DNA of 64,000 nt from Halorhabdus rudnickae. GTDB lineage: Archaea > Halobacteriota > Halobacteria > Halobacteriales > Haloarculaceae. Under the pieces are notes generated by a model that did no database searches, was not told where the DNA came from, and was given only the letters and a program-made list of their open reading frames with translations. Positions 34,997-45,114 of this stretch are shown here, one piece after another. The translations under genes and the position numbers were made by a program. The stretch is taken from contig NZ_CAAHFB010000001.1 in the NCBI RefSeq assembly GCF_900880625.1, forward strand, positions 62,001 to 126,000. Reading direction: 5' to 3'. Position 1 is the first letter of the stretch; the number at the start of each line of letters is the position of its first letter.

Positions 34997-37435
34997 ATGC
35001 GCTATCACGAGGCCGCAAACTTTCTTTTCGACCTCCGTCGGTTCTCGCCACGTCCTGGCACCGAGGCGACGCGGGAGTTGCTCGGGTATGTAGACGACCC
35101 ACAGGAATCACTCACTGCGGTCCAGATCGCTGGCTCTAACGGCAAGGGAAGCACTGCACGGATGCTCGAGACGGTGCTTCGGGAGGCGGGACTGGACGTC
35201 GGGATCTACACCTCACCGCATCTTGATGACGTTCGTGAGCGTGCCCGGGTCAACGGACGAAAACTGTCGAAGGCGGCGCTCGTCGAGTTCGTCGAGCGGA
35301 TCGAACCGTACGTCACCGAGAACGCGGCGGCGGGCGACGCGCCGACGTTCTTCGAGACGCTGACGGCCATGGCGCTGTGGGAGTTCGGCCGCCGCGAGGT
35401 CGACGTCGCGATCCTGGAGGTCGGCATCGGCGGTCGTCACGACGCCACGAGCGTGGTCGATCCCGTCGCCAGCGCGGTCACGAGCATCACCCTCGAACAC
35501 ACGGACTTCCTCGGCGAGACGATCGAAGAGATCGCGAGCGACAAAGCTGCGGTCGCCCCCGCGAAAGCGCCGCTGGTGACGGCCGCGACCGGTGACGCAC
35601 TGGCCGCCATCCGCGGCGAGGCCGGTGAGGTCTGCCGGGTTGGAACTGACGACGACGCCGCGGTCACGGTCGGCGCCGCCGGGCGGGACGGCCTGGAACA
35701 ACTCGTCACGCTGTCCGGGACGGACTGGGCATTCGAGGCGCGGCTCCCGCTGCTGGGCGCCCATCAGGCGCGAAACGCTGGCGTCGCGGCGGCACTCGCC
35801 CGACAGGTCGCTGATGTGGACGACACCGACCTCGAAGGCGGCCTCCGACGGGCTACCTGGCCGGGACGGTTCGAAGTCCTCGACCGCGAACCACTGGTCG
35901 TCCTGGACGGCGCACACAACCCCGGGGGCTGCGAGCAGGTCGATGAGACGCTCTCGACGTTCGAGTACGACGATCTGCACCTCGTCGTCGGCGCGATGTG
36001 CGACAAGGACCACCGCGGCATGGCGGCGGCGCTGCCCGAACCTGATACTGTTATCACTACCCGTCCGGATGTCGGCCGGGCGGAGGACGCGGGCGTCCTC
36101 GCCCGGGCGTTCGTGATCGAGACCGACGCTGACGTCGAGACCCGTTCGACGGTGGCCGATGCGCTGGATCTGGCACTCGAGTCTGCCGGCCCGAATGACG
36201 CCGTCCTCGTCGTGGGTTCGCTGTACGCCGTCAGGGAGGCGCGCTCGCGCTGGACGCGACCGAAGATCCCGAAGCGCGTCGAGTCACTCCCGGAAGCCCA
36301 GGCAGTTCTCGAAGACGCTCACGTCACCGACACGGACGCCTGGGAGACCCGAACTCAGGGAGTCCATCGCGTCTTGAAGACGCGCCTCCAGCCGCGCGAA
36401 GCTCGGACGCTCGAAGATGCGCTCCGTTCGGTAGGCGGGGAGTGTGCGGTCTCGGCCGTCGACGATAGCGACCGCGAACGCGTCGACATTGTACTCATGG
36501 GTACCCACGCGCAGTTCGAACGCGTCGTCGGACGACTCGACGACCGCGCCGACGTCGGATCGTCGCTGGCCGCGGAACTCCGCGAGGCGCTCTCGGTCGA
36601 CACCGTCCCAAACGACCACGGTCTCCCTTGGGAGGACGGCACAGCCGTGATGGGGATCCTCAACGTCACGCCCGACAGTTTCCACGACGGCGGCGAGTAC
36701 GACGCCCTGGCGGATGCACTCGACCGCGCAGAAGAGATGATCGAGGCAGGCGTCGACATCGTCGACGTGGGGGGCGAGAGCACCCGGCCCGGTGCCGATC
36801 CGGTGTCCGTCGAGACCGAGCGCGAGCGCGTGGTTCCGGTGATCGAGCGCCTCGCCGACCGGGACGTGACTGTCTCGGTCGACACGCGGAAAGTCGACGT
36901 CGCGGAAGCGGCCCTGGAAGCCGGCGCGGACATCCTCAACGACGTCTCCGGACTCGAAGATCCCGGCATGGCTCATCTCGCTGCCGAGCACGATGCGTCG
37001 ATCGTCGTCATGCATAGTATCGACACCCCCGTCGATCCCGACCACGAGGTTCATTACGACGACATCGTCGAGGACGTCCTTGCGGAACTCACCGAACGCG
37101 TCCTACTGGCCGAGAAGGCCGGCCTCGACCGCTCGCGGATCCTCGTCGATCCCGGGATGGGCTTCGGGAAGAGCGCCGCGGAGAACTTCGAACTGCTCGA
37201 TCGCCTCGAGGAACTCCGCGGGCTGGGTTGCCCGGTCCTGATCGGACACTCTCATAAGTCGATGTTCGGGCTGATCGGCCGCGAGGCCGGCGAGCGCTAC
37301 GAGCCAACGATCGCAGCTACCGCCCTGGCGGCCGATCGCGGCGCCGACGTGATCCGCGTCCACGACGCGGCAGCCAACGTCGCGGCCGTCCACGTCGCAC
37401 GCACGGCCGCCGATCCGGATAGCTCCGGAAAATGA
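34997..37435 (+). CDS. folCP: FolC-FolP fusion: folylpolyglutamate synthase / dihydropteroate synthase
   Basis: 812 residues with two folate-pathway enzymes. Residues 1 to about 413 are FolC: the P-loop AGSNGKGSTARML, LEVGIGGRHDAT, ITLEHTDFLGETIEEIA and LDGAHNPGGCEQV. Residues about 550-812 are dihydropteroate synthase: MGILNVTPDSFHDGG, DVGGESTRPGADPVS, VSVDTRKVDVAEAALEAG and LIGHSHKSMFGLIGR. A spacer of about 135 residues between them fits neither domain. MRYHEAANFLFDLRRF was taken as the start; an ATG 12 bases upstream is possible. Fused folCP genes are known in haloarchaea. Confidence 0.94.
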   Translation: MRYHEAANFLFDLRRFSPRPGTEATRELLGYVDDPQESLTAVQIAGSNGKGSTARMLETVLREAGLDVGIYTSPHLDDVRERARVNGRKLSKAALVEFVERIEPYVTENAAAGDAPTFFETLTAMALWEFGRREVDVAILEVGIGGRHDATSVVDPVASAVTSITLEHTDFLGETIEEIASDKAAVAPAKAPLVTAATGDALAAIRGEAGEVCRVGTDDDAAVTVGAAGRDGLEQLVTLSGTDWAFEARLPLLGAHQARNAGVAAALARQVADVDDTDLEGGLRRATWPGRFEVLDREPLVVLDGAHNPGGCEQVDETLSTFEYDDLHLVVGAMCDKDHRGMAAALPEPDTVITTRPDVGRAEDAGVLARAFVIETDADVETRSTVADALDLALESAGPNDAVLVVGSLYAVREARSRWTRPKIPKRVESLPEAQAVLEDAHVTDTDAWETRTQGVHRVLKTRLQPREARTLEDALRSVGGECAVSAVDDSDRERVDIVLMGTHAQFERVVGRLDDRADVGSSLAAELREALSVDTVPNDHGLPWEDGTAVMGILNVTPDSFHDGGEYDALADALDRAEEMIEAGVDIVDVGGESTRPGADPVSVETERERVVPVIERLADRDVTVSVDTRKVDVAEAALEAGADILNDVSGLEDPGMAHLAAEHDASIVVMHSIDTPVDPDHEVHYDDIVEDVLAELTERVLLAEKAGLDRSRILVDPGMGFGKSAAENFELLDRLEELRGLGCPVLIGHSHKSMFGLIGREAGERYEPTIAATALAADRGADVIRVHDAAANVAAVHVARTAADPDSSGK

Positions 37436-37487
37436 CCGTCGAAAACGATGTGAACGGGTGCGAGTGACGCACGAACGATGTGACGAC

Positions 37488-38522
37488 TCACTCTATCGTC
37501 GTGTGCTCTGACTCCTCGTTCAGCGCGAGGTTCGTCGCGATCTCGGCGTTTCTGACCGCGTACTGGGCCGTCTCCTGAAGGGCGACCAGGACGTCCCTGA
37601 CCGCCAGCAGGTCGCTATTCGGCATCTCATCGAGGCCCGCCAACAGTTCGTCCTCGAGGTCGTCGATCTCCCGAAAGCGCGCACGGACGTCGTTGGCGAT
37701 CTCGAAGTCGCGTTCGACGACGGCTCTGACGGCAAGTGCGGTGAGTTCGTCGACCTGTTCGGTCAGGTCTCTGATCCGCTCCATGGTTTCGGTGTCCACG
37801 TTGAGTCGATGTCCGTCCGTCTCCAGGGCGATATCTGCAATGTCCTCGGCGTTGTCGGCGGTCAACTCAAGGTTTTTCGCGACTGACCGATACCCGACCA
37901 GGGGAAACCCATCCTCCAGTCCCACGGCGTGGGCGAGGTTGGGGTTCTGATAGGCGGTAAAGATCAGCCGCAACAGCAGGACGAAGATCTTGTTGGCCTG
38001 CCGTTCGCGGTTCAACGCCCGCTGGGCGAGATCGGGGTTGCCGTGTGCCAGTGCCTTGATCGCCTCGGTCCGCATCGTACTTCCTGTACTCTCTAGGCGT
38101 TCGAGCAAGTTTTCGAGGCTGAAATCCGCCGGATCGACCGAACACCGGATAGCGATCCGATTTGGCGTCTCTTCGATGACACCCAGCCCCATCAGCTGCG
38201 TCTCGGCGTTGTAGACGGCGTTGATGTGCGAACTCGGCAGCGTCTCGTCGTCGTCGACCTCGACATGGATCACTCGCCGACCGAGGACGTACTGGGCGAC
38301 GATGGCTCGCTCGACGGAATCCGCATCGAGGGTCGAGACGTGGATCGTCGCCTCTGACTCCCCCGAGTCGACGGACTCGGGAAAGACAGTCAACATGCCC
38401 TTGCCGCCGATTCGCAGGGAGACTTCGTCACCTTTCTCGACGCCGTTCTCGCTCGTCCAGTCGGCCGGGAGCGTCATCGCCAGGGTCGATGGACCGAGCT
38501 GCTGGACCTTCCGCGTATCCAT
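37488..38522 (-). CDS. AbrB/SpoVT-like and PhoU domain regulator
   Basis: 344 residues. MDTRKVQQLGPSTLAMTLPADW and KGDEVSLRIGGKGMLTVFP form an AbrB-type swapped-hairpin DNA-binding domain (1 to about 45). About 75 residues link to two PhoU-like helical bundles (about 120-344) with repeated E/D-x-x-D metal-binding patterns. In haloarchaea this architecture is taken to regulate phosphate uptake or related transport. The start at the second ATG has a good promoter 24-30 bp upstream. No pst or pho genes are in the window. Confidence 0.85.
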   Translation of the reverse strand: MDTRKVQQLGPSTLAMTLPADWTSENGVEKGDEVSLRIGGKGMLTVFPESVDSGESEATIHVSTLDADSVERAIVAQYVLGRRVIHVEVDDDETLPSSHINAVYNAETQLMGLGVIEETPNRIAIRCSVDPADFSLENLLERLESTGSTMRTEAIKALAHGNPDLAQRALNRERQANKIFVLLLRLIFTAYQNPNLAHAVGLEDGFPLVGYRSVAKNLELTADNAEDIADIALETDGHRLNVDTETMERIRDLTEQVDELTALAVRAVVERDFEIANDVRARFREIDDLEDELLAGLDEMPNSDLLAVRDVLVALQETAQYAVRNAEIATNLALNEESEHTTIE

Positions 38523-38545
38523 ACACACTGTATGTGACCAGTCGT

Positions 38546-38552
38546 CCTTAAG
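38546..38552 (-). promoter_or_regulatory. TATA-like box of the AbrB/PhoU gene
   Basis: CTTAAGG on the minus strand lies 24-30 bp before the ATG (38522), in an AT-rich island, which suggests a leaderless mRNA. Confidence 0.45.
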
Positions 38553-38604
38553 TCTATCAATATATGGGGGTATGCCTAGATTGCCAAAAGAAATATCCTA
38601 GGCG

Positions 38605-39687
38605 TTAGACGACTCGGACGAGCCGGCTTTCGACGCGCCCGACTCGAACGCGGTGCCAGCCGCGTAGTCGTTCCTCAAGGGCGCGGTCACCGGTGTCTAC
38701 CCTGAGGACGCCGATCCCGTCGAGTTTCCGGCGCGAGGCGACGATCCGGATGTCGGACTGTCGGAGGACATCGGGTGAGAGTTGCTGATTGCCGCGACCG
38801 AGGACGAACCCCTGGCCGCCGATCGGTGAGACGATCACGACGTTGTCTGTCCCGAGGTTCGCGAGAATCTCGGATTCGCTGCCGTCTTCGATCAGGACCT
38901 CTCCGTCCCGCCAAACGTCGACGCCCAGCGGCGATCCCTCGAACCCGAGCCGTGATTCGATCGCGCCGACGGTACTCCCCGGCCCGAACACGTAGGTCGT
39001 TCCGGGATCGACTTCGGCCGCGACGCCCGCCGCGAGCGTCTCCACCGTCCCGCCGACTCGCTGCTTGGGGGACTGCCGTCGCCGATCGGCCGGTGTCGTC
39101 GCCGTCGAGCGCAATTCCGTCGAGACCACCCCCTCTCGGAAGGCGTTCTCGTCGAGATCGAGGACGTCTCCGGGTTCGGTCTCCTCGAAGGTGGCAACGA
39201 TCTCCGCGGCGGCCGTCGGATCGACGGCGAAGACGCCCGAGTAGACTTTCACGCCCGCCGGGACGCCGAGCATCGGTATCTCGCTCCCGAGCGCCTCAAG
39301 CGTCTCCGCGACGTCGACAGCAGTACCGTCGCCCCCGACGAACACCACCACGTCGACATCCGCGGCGACCAGCGCGGCGACGGCACGTCGGGTGTCCGCC
39401 GCCGTCGTCTCGCCGATCGTCGCCGCCGGTCCTGCGGCCGGTTCGGCGACGACCGTGGGATCGAACCCAGCCTCGCGGGCGGCGTCGGCTCCCATGACCC
39501 CTGGCACCGTCACCAGTGTCACATCGCCGTGGGGTGCCAGTGCGTCGAGCGTCTGTTGCGCTCTGTCGGGCGCCCGCGGTTTCGCTCCGCGTTCGCGGGC
39601 CTCGGCGACCTTACCGTCGGTCCCTTTCAGCCCGACGCGCCCGCCCATGCCGGCGATCGGGTTGAGCAGGAAGCCGACCCGTCGCAT
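38605..39687 (-). CDS. ATP-NAD kinase-like protein
   Basis: 360 residues. MRRVGFLLNPIAGMGGRVGLKGTDG is the N-terminal strand and loop. VVVFVGGDGTAVDVAE carries the GGDGT motif of the NAD kinase/diacylglycerol kinase superfamily. VPAGVKVYSGVFAVDP resembles the AcoX-like group (COG3199), which is longer than true NAD kinases. IVSPIGGQGFVLGRGNQQLS is the second conserved block. The product could be an NAD(H) kinase paralog with changed specificity. It lies 82 bp from the AbrB/PhoU gene on the same strand. Confidence 0.82.
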   Translation of the reverse strand: MRRVGFLLNPIAGMGGRVGLKGTDGKVAEARERGAKPRAPDRAQQTLDALAPHGDVTLVTVPGVMGADAAREAGFDPTVVAEPAAGPAATIGETTAADTRRAVAALVAADVDVVVFVGGDGTAVDVAETLEALGSEIPMLGVPAGVKVYSGVFAVDPTAAAEIVATFEETEPGDVLDLDENAFREGVVSTELRSTATTPADRRRQSPKQRVGGTVETLAAGVAAEVDPGTTYVFGPGSTVGAIESRLGFEGSPLGVDVWRDGEVLIEDGSESEILANLGTDNVVIVSPIGGQGFVLGRGNQQLSPDVLRQSDIRIVASRRKLDGIGVLRVDTGDRALEERLRGWHRVRVGRVESRLVRVV

Positions 39688-39789
39688 ACGCCCCCCTAGG
39701 TCCTGATCCGGCAAAAGCACGGGGATCGTCCCCGGTCGCGCGGGTCTCCGGGAGCGATCACCCGAGAGCGGAGCGACATCGGAACGGAG

Positions 39790-40602
39790 TCATTCCGGAC
39801 GGTGGTGCCAGGGGGCGCTGTCGAAGTCGACGTGGCGCTCGGTCCGGTCGATGGCGTCGATGGCCGCGACGTCTTCCCCGTCGAGTTCGAGATCGAGGCT
39901 CTCGAAGTTGTCCCGGATGTGGGCCTCGCTCGTGGCCTTTGGGATCGGATAGGCACCCTTCTGGCGGACCCACGCCAGGCTGACCTGGGCCGCGCTGACG
40001 CCGTGTTTCTCGGCGATCTCCATGATCTCGGGCACGTCGAAGATATCTCCGCGGGCGAGCGGGGAGTACGCGACGACGTGATGATCGTGTTCATCGGCGT
40101 ACGCGCGCAGTCGCTCCTGGGGGAGCAGCGGGTGCAGCTCGATCTGGTTGGCGAACAGCGGCGCGTCAAGGACGTCCAGAGCGCGATCGAGGTTGTACGG
40201 TTCGAAGTTCGAGACGCCAACGTGTTCGATCGCCCCGCGCTCGCGGAGTTCGTCGAACGCCGGCAGCGTCTCCTCGGGATCGTACTCGCCGGTCGGCCAG
40301 TGGACGTACAGCAGATCGAGGGACTCGACGCCGAGGCGCTCGCGGCTCTTGTCTGCGGCGTCGAGGACGTCTTCGTAAGCGACGCCCGTCGCGGACGGAT
40401 GGACCTTCGTCGCAAGGAAGATCTCTTCACGATCGACGTCGGCCCGGGCGATCCCCTCGCCGACGGCGTCCTCGTTGCCGTAGAACTCCGCGGTGTCGAC
40501 GTGCCGATAGCCCATCTCCAGGGCGGTCCGGACGCTCTGGGCACACTGTTCGGGGTCCTCGTTCTGCCAGGTTCCGAGGCCGATTTCGGGTAGCGCCGTC
40601 AT
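39790..40602 (-). CDS. Aldo/keto reductase
   Basis: 270 residues, NADPH-dependent carbonyl reductase fold. Motifs: GLGTWQNEDPEQ, GYRHVDTAEFYGNEDAVGEGI (catalytic Asp and Tyr), FLATKVHPSATGVAYEDV with the catalytic lysine, LLYVHWPTGEYDPEETL with the catalytic histidine, GVSNFEPYNLD, and IPKATSEAHIRDNF for the 2'-phosphate of NADPH. The length fits the DkgA-like group. The substrate is unknown. Apparently monocistronic, downstream of dnaK. Confidence 0.92.
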   Translation of the reverse strand: MTALPEIGLGTWQNEDPEQCAQSVRTALEMGYRHVDTAEFYGNEDAVGEGIARADVDREEIFLATKVHPSATGVAYEDVLDAADKSRERLGVESLDLLYVHWPTGEYDPEETLPAFDELRERGAIEHVGVSNFEPYNLDRALDVLDAPLFANQIELHPLLPQERLRAYADEHDHHVVAYSPLARGDIFDVPEIMEIAEKHGVSAAQVSLAWVRQKGAYPIPKATSEAHIRDNFESLDLELDGEDVAAIDAIDRTERHVDFDSAPWHHRPE

Positions 40603-40742
40603 GTGCGATCACAGGTGTGGCACTCGTATGGGTGTTACCATCCACGGCGAAAAATCACGTCAGGCCTTTCGAACGGGTCCGTGGCGGGATCGGTCAGGTC
40701 TTATGATTTCTGCGCGACCGGTCCCGTTCGTCCACTGCGAGT

Positions 40743-42677
40743 TTACTCTTCGTCGTCTTCGTCGTCTACTTCTTCGAAGTCGGCGTCGACGTACTCCTCG
40801 TCGTCGGCACCACCCGCCGCGCCCGGGCCGGCACCGGCCGCGCCGCCAGCGGGACCACCGCCCATACCGCCCATGCCGCCGGCACCGGCCGCGCCGCCAG
40901 CCCCGGCGCCCGCACCGGCTGCGCCTTCGGCGGCTTGCTCTTGGTACATCTGCTTGCCGATCTCCTGGAGCGCCTCGGTCAGGTCCTCCGTGGCGCTCTC
41001 GTAGTCTTCCTTCGTGGCGTCGTCGCCCTCGAGAGTCTCCTCGACGGCCTCGATCTTGCCCTCGATGTCCGTCCGGAGGTCGTCGTCGACGGCTTCTTCG
41101 TTCTCTTCCAGCAGCGTCTCGGCCCGCTGGATGGCACTTTCGGCCTCGTTGCGGGCCTCGATGCGCTCGCGACGCTTCTGGTCTTCCTCGGCGTGTTGTT
41201 CGGCCTCTTCTTGCATCTCATCGATCTCCTCGTCCGAGAGGCCGACGCCGCCCTCGATGGTGATCTCCTCGGAGTTACCGGAGCCCTGGTCTTCCGCGGA
41301 GACGTTGACGATACCGTTCTCGTCGATCGAGAAGGTCACCTCGATCTGGGGTGTTCCAGCGGGCGCCGGCGGGATCCCGGATAGCATGAACGCGCCAAGC
41401 AGTTCGTTCTCCTCGGCGATCTCACGTTCGCCCTGGAAGACGCGGATCTGTACCGATGTCTGGTTGGCCGCCGCCGTGGTGAAAATCTTCGACTCCTCTG
41501 TCGGGATGGTGGTGTTTTTCTCGATGAGCCGCTCGAAGAGACCGCCCTTGACCTCGACACCGAGGCTCAGGGGCGTCACGTCCAGCAGGACGATATCGTC
41601 GACATCTCCAGAGAGGACACCGCCCTGGATCGCCGCGCCCAACCCGACTGCCTCGTCGGGATTGACGTTCTTCTTCGGTTCCTTGCCCGTGAGTTCCTCG
41701 ACTTTCTCCTGAACCTGGGGCATCCGGGTCGACCCACCGACCAGCAGCACCTCGTCGATGTCCGATTTCGCGTATCCGGCGTCATTGAGGGCCTGCTCGG
41801 TCGGCTCGACGGTGCGCTCGATCAAGTCCTCGGTCAGACTCTCGAAGGTCGCCCGCGTGAGGTCCGTCTCCAGATGGACGGGGCCGTCGTCGGTCGACGT
41901 GATAAAGGGGAGGTTGATCTCCGTCTCCTTGCGCGAGGAGAGTTCGACCTTGGCCTCCTCGGCAGCGTCCTTGAGTCGTTGGAGGGCCTGGCGGTCCTCA
42001 CGGAGATCGATCCCGTGTTCGTTCTCGAAGTCCTCGGCCAGCCAGTCGATGACGGCCCGGTCCCAGTCGTCCCCACCGAGGTCGTTATCGCCGTTGGTGG
42101 CGACGACCTCGTAGACGCCGCCACCCAGGTCCAGAATCGAGACGTCGAACGTCCCGCCGCCCAGGTCATAGACTAGCACTGTCTGGTCGGATTCATCGTC
42201 TAATCCGTAGGCCATCGAGGCCGCCGTCGGCTCGTTGATGATGCGCTCGACGTCGAAGCCGGCGATCTCGCCGGCGTCTTTCGTTGCCTGGCGCTGGCGG
42301 TCGTTGAAGTACGCCGGTACCGTGATGACGGCCTTCTCGACGTCGTCGCCGAGGTACTCCTCGGCGTCACGTTTGATCTTCTGGAGGATCATCGCCGAGA
42401 CCTGCTCGGGCGTGTACTCCTCGCCGTCCAGCTCGACGGTGTAGTCGTCCTCGCCCATATGGCGCTTGATCGACTGGATCGTCTCCTCGGGGTTCTTGAC
42501 GGCCTGGTTTTTCGCCGGTTTGCCGACGAGTTGCTCGCCGTCGTCGAACGCGACGACCGACGGGGTCGTGCGGTCGCCCTCGCTGTTGACGATGATCTCC
42601 GGATCGCCACCCTCCATCACTGCGAACGCGCTGTTGGTCGTCCCCAGGTCGATTCCGAGAATCTTGTTGCTCGCCAT
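40743..42677 (-). CDS. dnaK: Chaperone DnaK (Hsp70)
   Basis: 644 residues. The N-terminal ATPase starts [21 protein letters not shown], with [17 protein letters not shown] and [13 protein letters not shown] as the other nucleotide motifs. The linker [14 protein letters not shown] leads to the substrate-binding domain. The lid ends in a glycine- and alanine-rich stretch ([16 protein letters not shown]) and a very acidic C-terminus that in haloarchaea replaces the usual EEVD-type tail. The 13-residue extension upstream of MASNK is not used. grpE lies 196 bp upstream on the same strand; dnaJ is missing. Confidence 0.98.
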   Translation of the reverse strand: MASNKILGIDLGTTNSAFAVMEGGDPEIIVNSEGDRTTPSVVAFDDGEQLVGKPAKNQAVKNPEETIQSIKRHMGEDDYTVELDGEEYTPEQVSAMILQKIKRDAEEYLGDDVEKAVITVPAYFNDRQRQATKDAGEIAGFDVERIINEPTAASMAYGLDDESDQTVLVYDLGGGTFDVSILDLGGGVYEVVATNGDNDLGGDDWDRAVIDWLAEDFENEHGIDLREDRQALQRLKDAAEEAKVELSSRKETEINLPFITSTDDGPVHLETDLTRATFESLTEDLIERTVEPTEQALNDAGYAKSDIDEVLLVGGSTRMPQVQEKVEELTGKEPKKNVNPDEAVGLGAAIQGGVLSGDVDDIVLLDVTPLSLGVEVKGGLFERLIEKNTTIPTEESKIFTTAAANQTSVQIRVFQGEREIAEENELLGAFMLSGIPPAPAGTPQIEVTFSIDENGIVNVSAEDQGSGNSEEITIEGGVGLSDEEIDEMQEEAEQHAEEDQKRRERIEARNEAESAIQRAETLLEENEEAVDDDLRTDIEGKIEAVEETLEGDDATKEDYESATEDLTEALQEIGKQMYQEQAAEGAAGAGAGAGGAAGAGGMGGMGGGPAGGAAGAGPGAAGGADDEEYVDADFEEVDDEDDEE

Positions 42678-42873
42678 CTTGGCCACATCTACCGGCTTGT
42701 CCCGGTTAAACATTACTAGACAGGCCGAACCACGCTCCGGAGTTGCCCCGCTTACGTCTGGCGATTAGGGTCAGCGGGGCCGTTTACAGTCGAGGGTTTT
42801 ATACAGAAGTGCCGACCCACCCCTGTCCGGACCCGTCGGGTTGGCGGACTGTGTCCGTTCCGTATTTGTCGTC

Positions 42874-43578
42874 TTAGCTGTCGGTTTCGTTCTCGTCGTT
42901 CGAGCCGTCACTGACGGCCACCTGCGCCGGACGGAGTACTTTCTCGCCCATCTCGTAGCCTGGCCGGTGGACGTCTGCGATCGTGCCTTCGGGGTAGTCG
43001 GCCTCGATCTGGGCCAGCACCTCGTGACCTTCTGGGTCGACCTCGTCACCGGGTTCCGGCTCGATCGGGGCAACGTTCTCTCGGTCGAGTTCCCGTTCGA
43101 ACTGCCGGAACGTCGACTCGACGCCGTCCCGGAGGTCCGCGGGGTCGTCCTGTTCGAGAGCGCGCTGTAAGTTGTCTCGAACGTCGAGAAGACGCTCGAC
43201 GAGGTCTTCCGTGGCACGTCGTTTCTCCTCTTCGCGTTTGCGTTCCATCCGCTTTTTGTAGTTCTGGAAGTCCGCCTGCTTGCGTTTGAGACGGGAATTG
43301 AGGTCCTCGATCTCCGCCTCGTGCTCCGCGACGGTCTCCTCCAGTTCGTCGATCTCGGCCCGAAGCGTCTCGATCTCGAGTTCGCGGGCGGCGATCTCGT
43401 CGGCGAGTTCCGCGTCGTCGGTCTCCTGTACCTCCTCCAGCAGCTCCTCACGAAGGGAGGCGACGCTCTCGGAATCGGATTCGGGCGTTTCTGCCGAGCC
43501 GTCGGACGCACCGTCGGCGTCAGTCGCCCCCTCGTCGGTCCGCTCGACGCTCCCGTCGTCCTGCTCGGTCTCAGTCAT
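42874..43578 (-). CDS. grpE: Nucleotide exchange factor GrpE
   Basis: 234 residues starting at MTETEQDDGSVERTD. A long acidic N-terminal tail precedes the coiled coil (about 55-125, LEIETLRAEIDELEETVAEHEAEIEDL). The core reads FQNYKKRMERKREEEKRRA, LLDVRDNLQRALEQDD and GYEMGEKVLRPAQVAVSDG, the GrpE signature. It releases ADP from DnaK. The gap to dnaK contains no gene and probably a separate dnaK promoter. Confidence 0.96.
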   Translation of the reverse strand: MTETEQDDGSVERTDEGATDADGASDGSAETPESDSESVASLREELLEEVQETDDAELADEIAARELEIETLRAEIDELEETVAEHEAEIEDLNSRLKRKQADFQNYKKRMERKREEEKRRATEDLVERLLDVRDNLQRALEQDDPADLRDGVESTFRQFERELDRENVAPIEPEPGDEVDPEGHEVLAQIEADYPEGTIADVHRPGYEMGEKVLRPAQVAVSDGSNDENETDS

Positions 43579-43687
43579 GGTCGATACGTGCCCGTCGGCG
43601 GATAAAAGGGTTGAGAAACCCGTCCCCTCCGGACGCGGCATCGCTTCAGGTGAAACCTTTAGCATACCGACCGACCAAGCTGCGGTA

Positions 43688-45046
43688 GTGGTCGTCCTCA
43701 CCTACGAATCCGGAACCATCCGTGTCGAGGGGGATCCCCCGGAGTCGATCACGTCGATGGACGGGGTCCACTTCGATGCGCGTTCTGAAACCTGGCGAGT
43801 GCCGGGCCATCGCTACGCTGCCCTGCGGCAGACGATCGCAGACCGCGGGCTCGAGGTCGAGGATCGCGTCCTTTCGGCGCCGTCGATCGACGTGACTTCG
43901 ACCTATCGTCTCCGGGAGTATCAGCGGACGGCCCTCGACGCCTGGCGTGACGCCGACGAGTACGGTGTCCTCGAACTGCCGACCGGCAGCGGCAAGACCG
44001 TGATCGGGATCGCTGCGATCGAGGCCCTGGGGACGGCGGCGCTGATCGTCGTCCCGACGATCGACCTGCTTGAGCAGTGGCGCGAGGAACTCGGGACGGA
44101 GTTCGACGTGCCGATCGGTCAGTTGGGCGGTGGCGAGCAGCGCTTGGAGGCGATCACCGTCACGACGTACGACTCTGCGTACCTCCGGGCCGACGAGATC
44201 GGCGACCGGTTCGGGCTGGTGATTTTCGACGAAGTTCACCACCTCGGCGGGGAAGGATATCGAGATATCGCTCGCTTGTCGGCCGCCCCCGCTCGCCTCG
44301 GGCTGACGGCCACTTTCGAACGGCCGGACGGAGCCCACGAGGTGATCGCCGAGTTGATCGGCGGGCCAGTCTATCGACTCGACCCGGCGGACCTCGCTGG
44401 CGAACACCTCGCCCCCTACGACGTCAAGCGGATCGAGGTCGAGCTGACCGACGCTGAACGCGAAACCTACGAGGAAAACCAGGAGACGTTCACCGACTAC
44501 CTCGCGAGTTCGGATCTGCAGTTGACTTCCGGTTCGGACTACCGGAAGCTCGTGATGCGTTCGGGGTCGGATCCACGCGCCCGCGAGGCCCTGCTGGCGA
44601 AAGAACGCGCCCGGACGGTCGTCCGGACGGCCGACCGGAAGGTCGATGTCCTCGCCGACCTTCTCGATCGTCACGCGGACGATCGGGTCATCGTCTTCGC
44701 CGCCACGACCGACTTCGTCTACGAAGTATCCGAGCGATTCCTCCGACCGGCGATCACTCACGAGACGGGTACCCGCGAGCGCCGCGAAATCCTCGAGAAC
44801 TTTCGGTCTGGCACGTACTCGACGGTCCTCACGGCGAACGTGCTAGACGAAGGTGTAGACGTGCCGGCGGCCAACGTCGCAATCGTCCTCGCCGGGAGCG
44901 CGAGCCAGCGGGAGTTCACCCAGCGGCTCGGACGGATCCTTCGGCCGACCGACGAGGACGCCCGGGCGCTGCTGTACGAGGTCGTCGCAGCTGAGACAGC
45001 CGAGGAGCGTGTCGCCCGACGACGTCGTTCGGCGAATGGGGTGTGA
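43688..45046 (+). CDS. XPB/Rad25-type DNA helicase
   Basis: 452 residues from a GTG start (VVVLTYESGTIRVEG). An N-terminal damage-recognition-like domain (1-70) precedes the two RecA lobes. Motifs: LREYQRTALDAW (Q motif), LPTGSGKT at 97-104 (Walker A), FDEVHH near 181 (motif II), LTATFERPDG (motif III), and QRLGRILRPTDEDA (motif VI). The middle holds an RED-like region expected of XPB. A Bax1 nuclease gene follows at once, the classical archaeal repair pair. Divergent from grpE. Confidence 0.9.
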   Translation: MVVLTYESGTIRVEGDPPESITSMDGVHFDARSETWRVPGHRYAALRQTIADRGLEVEDRVLSAPSIDVTSTYRLREYQRTALDAWRDADEYGVLELPTGSGKTVIGIAAIEALGTAALIVVPTIDLLEQWREELGTEFDVPIGQLGGGEQRLEAITVTTYDSAYLRADEIGDRFGLVIFDEVHHLGGEGYRDIARLSAAPARLGLTATFERPDGAHEVIAELIGGPVYRLDPADLAGEHLAPYDVKRIEVELTDAERETYEENQETFTDYLASSDLQLTSGSDYRKLVMRSGSDPRAREALLAKERARTVVRTADRKVDVLADLLDRHADDRVIVFAATTDFVYEVSERFLRPAITHETGTRERREILENFRSGTYSTVLTANVLDEGVDVPAANVAIVLAGSASQREFTQRLGRILRPTDEDARALLYEVVAAETAEERVARRRRSANGV

Positions 45047-45114
45047 CCGCCGATGGCATATCCCGGCGACACCTGTCCGTCGCTTTTTCGGTCACCGGAC
45101 GAGAACACCACATC

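Noticed and set aside
43646-44761. 371-residue minus-strand frame opposite the XPB gene
   Set aside because: No family resemblance, whereas the plus strand has all helicase motifs.
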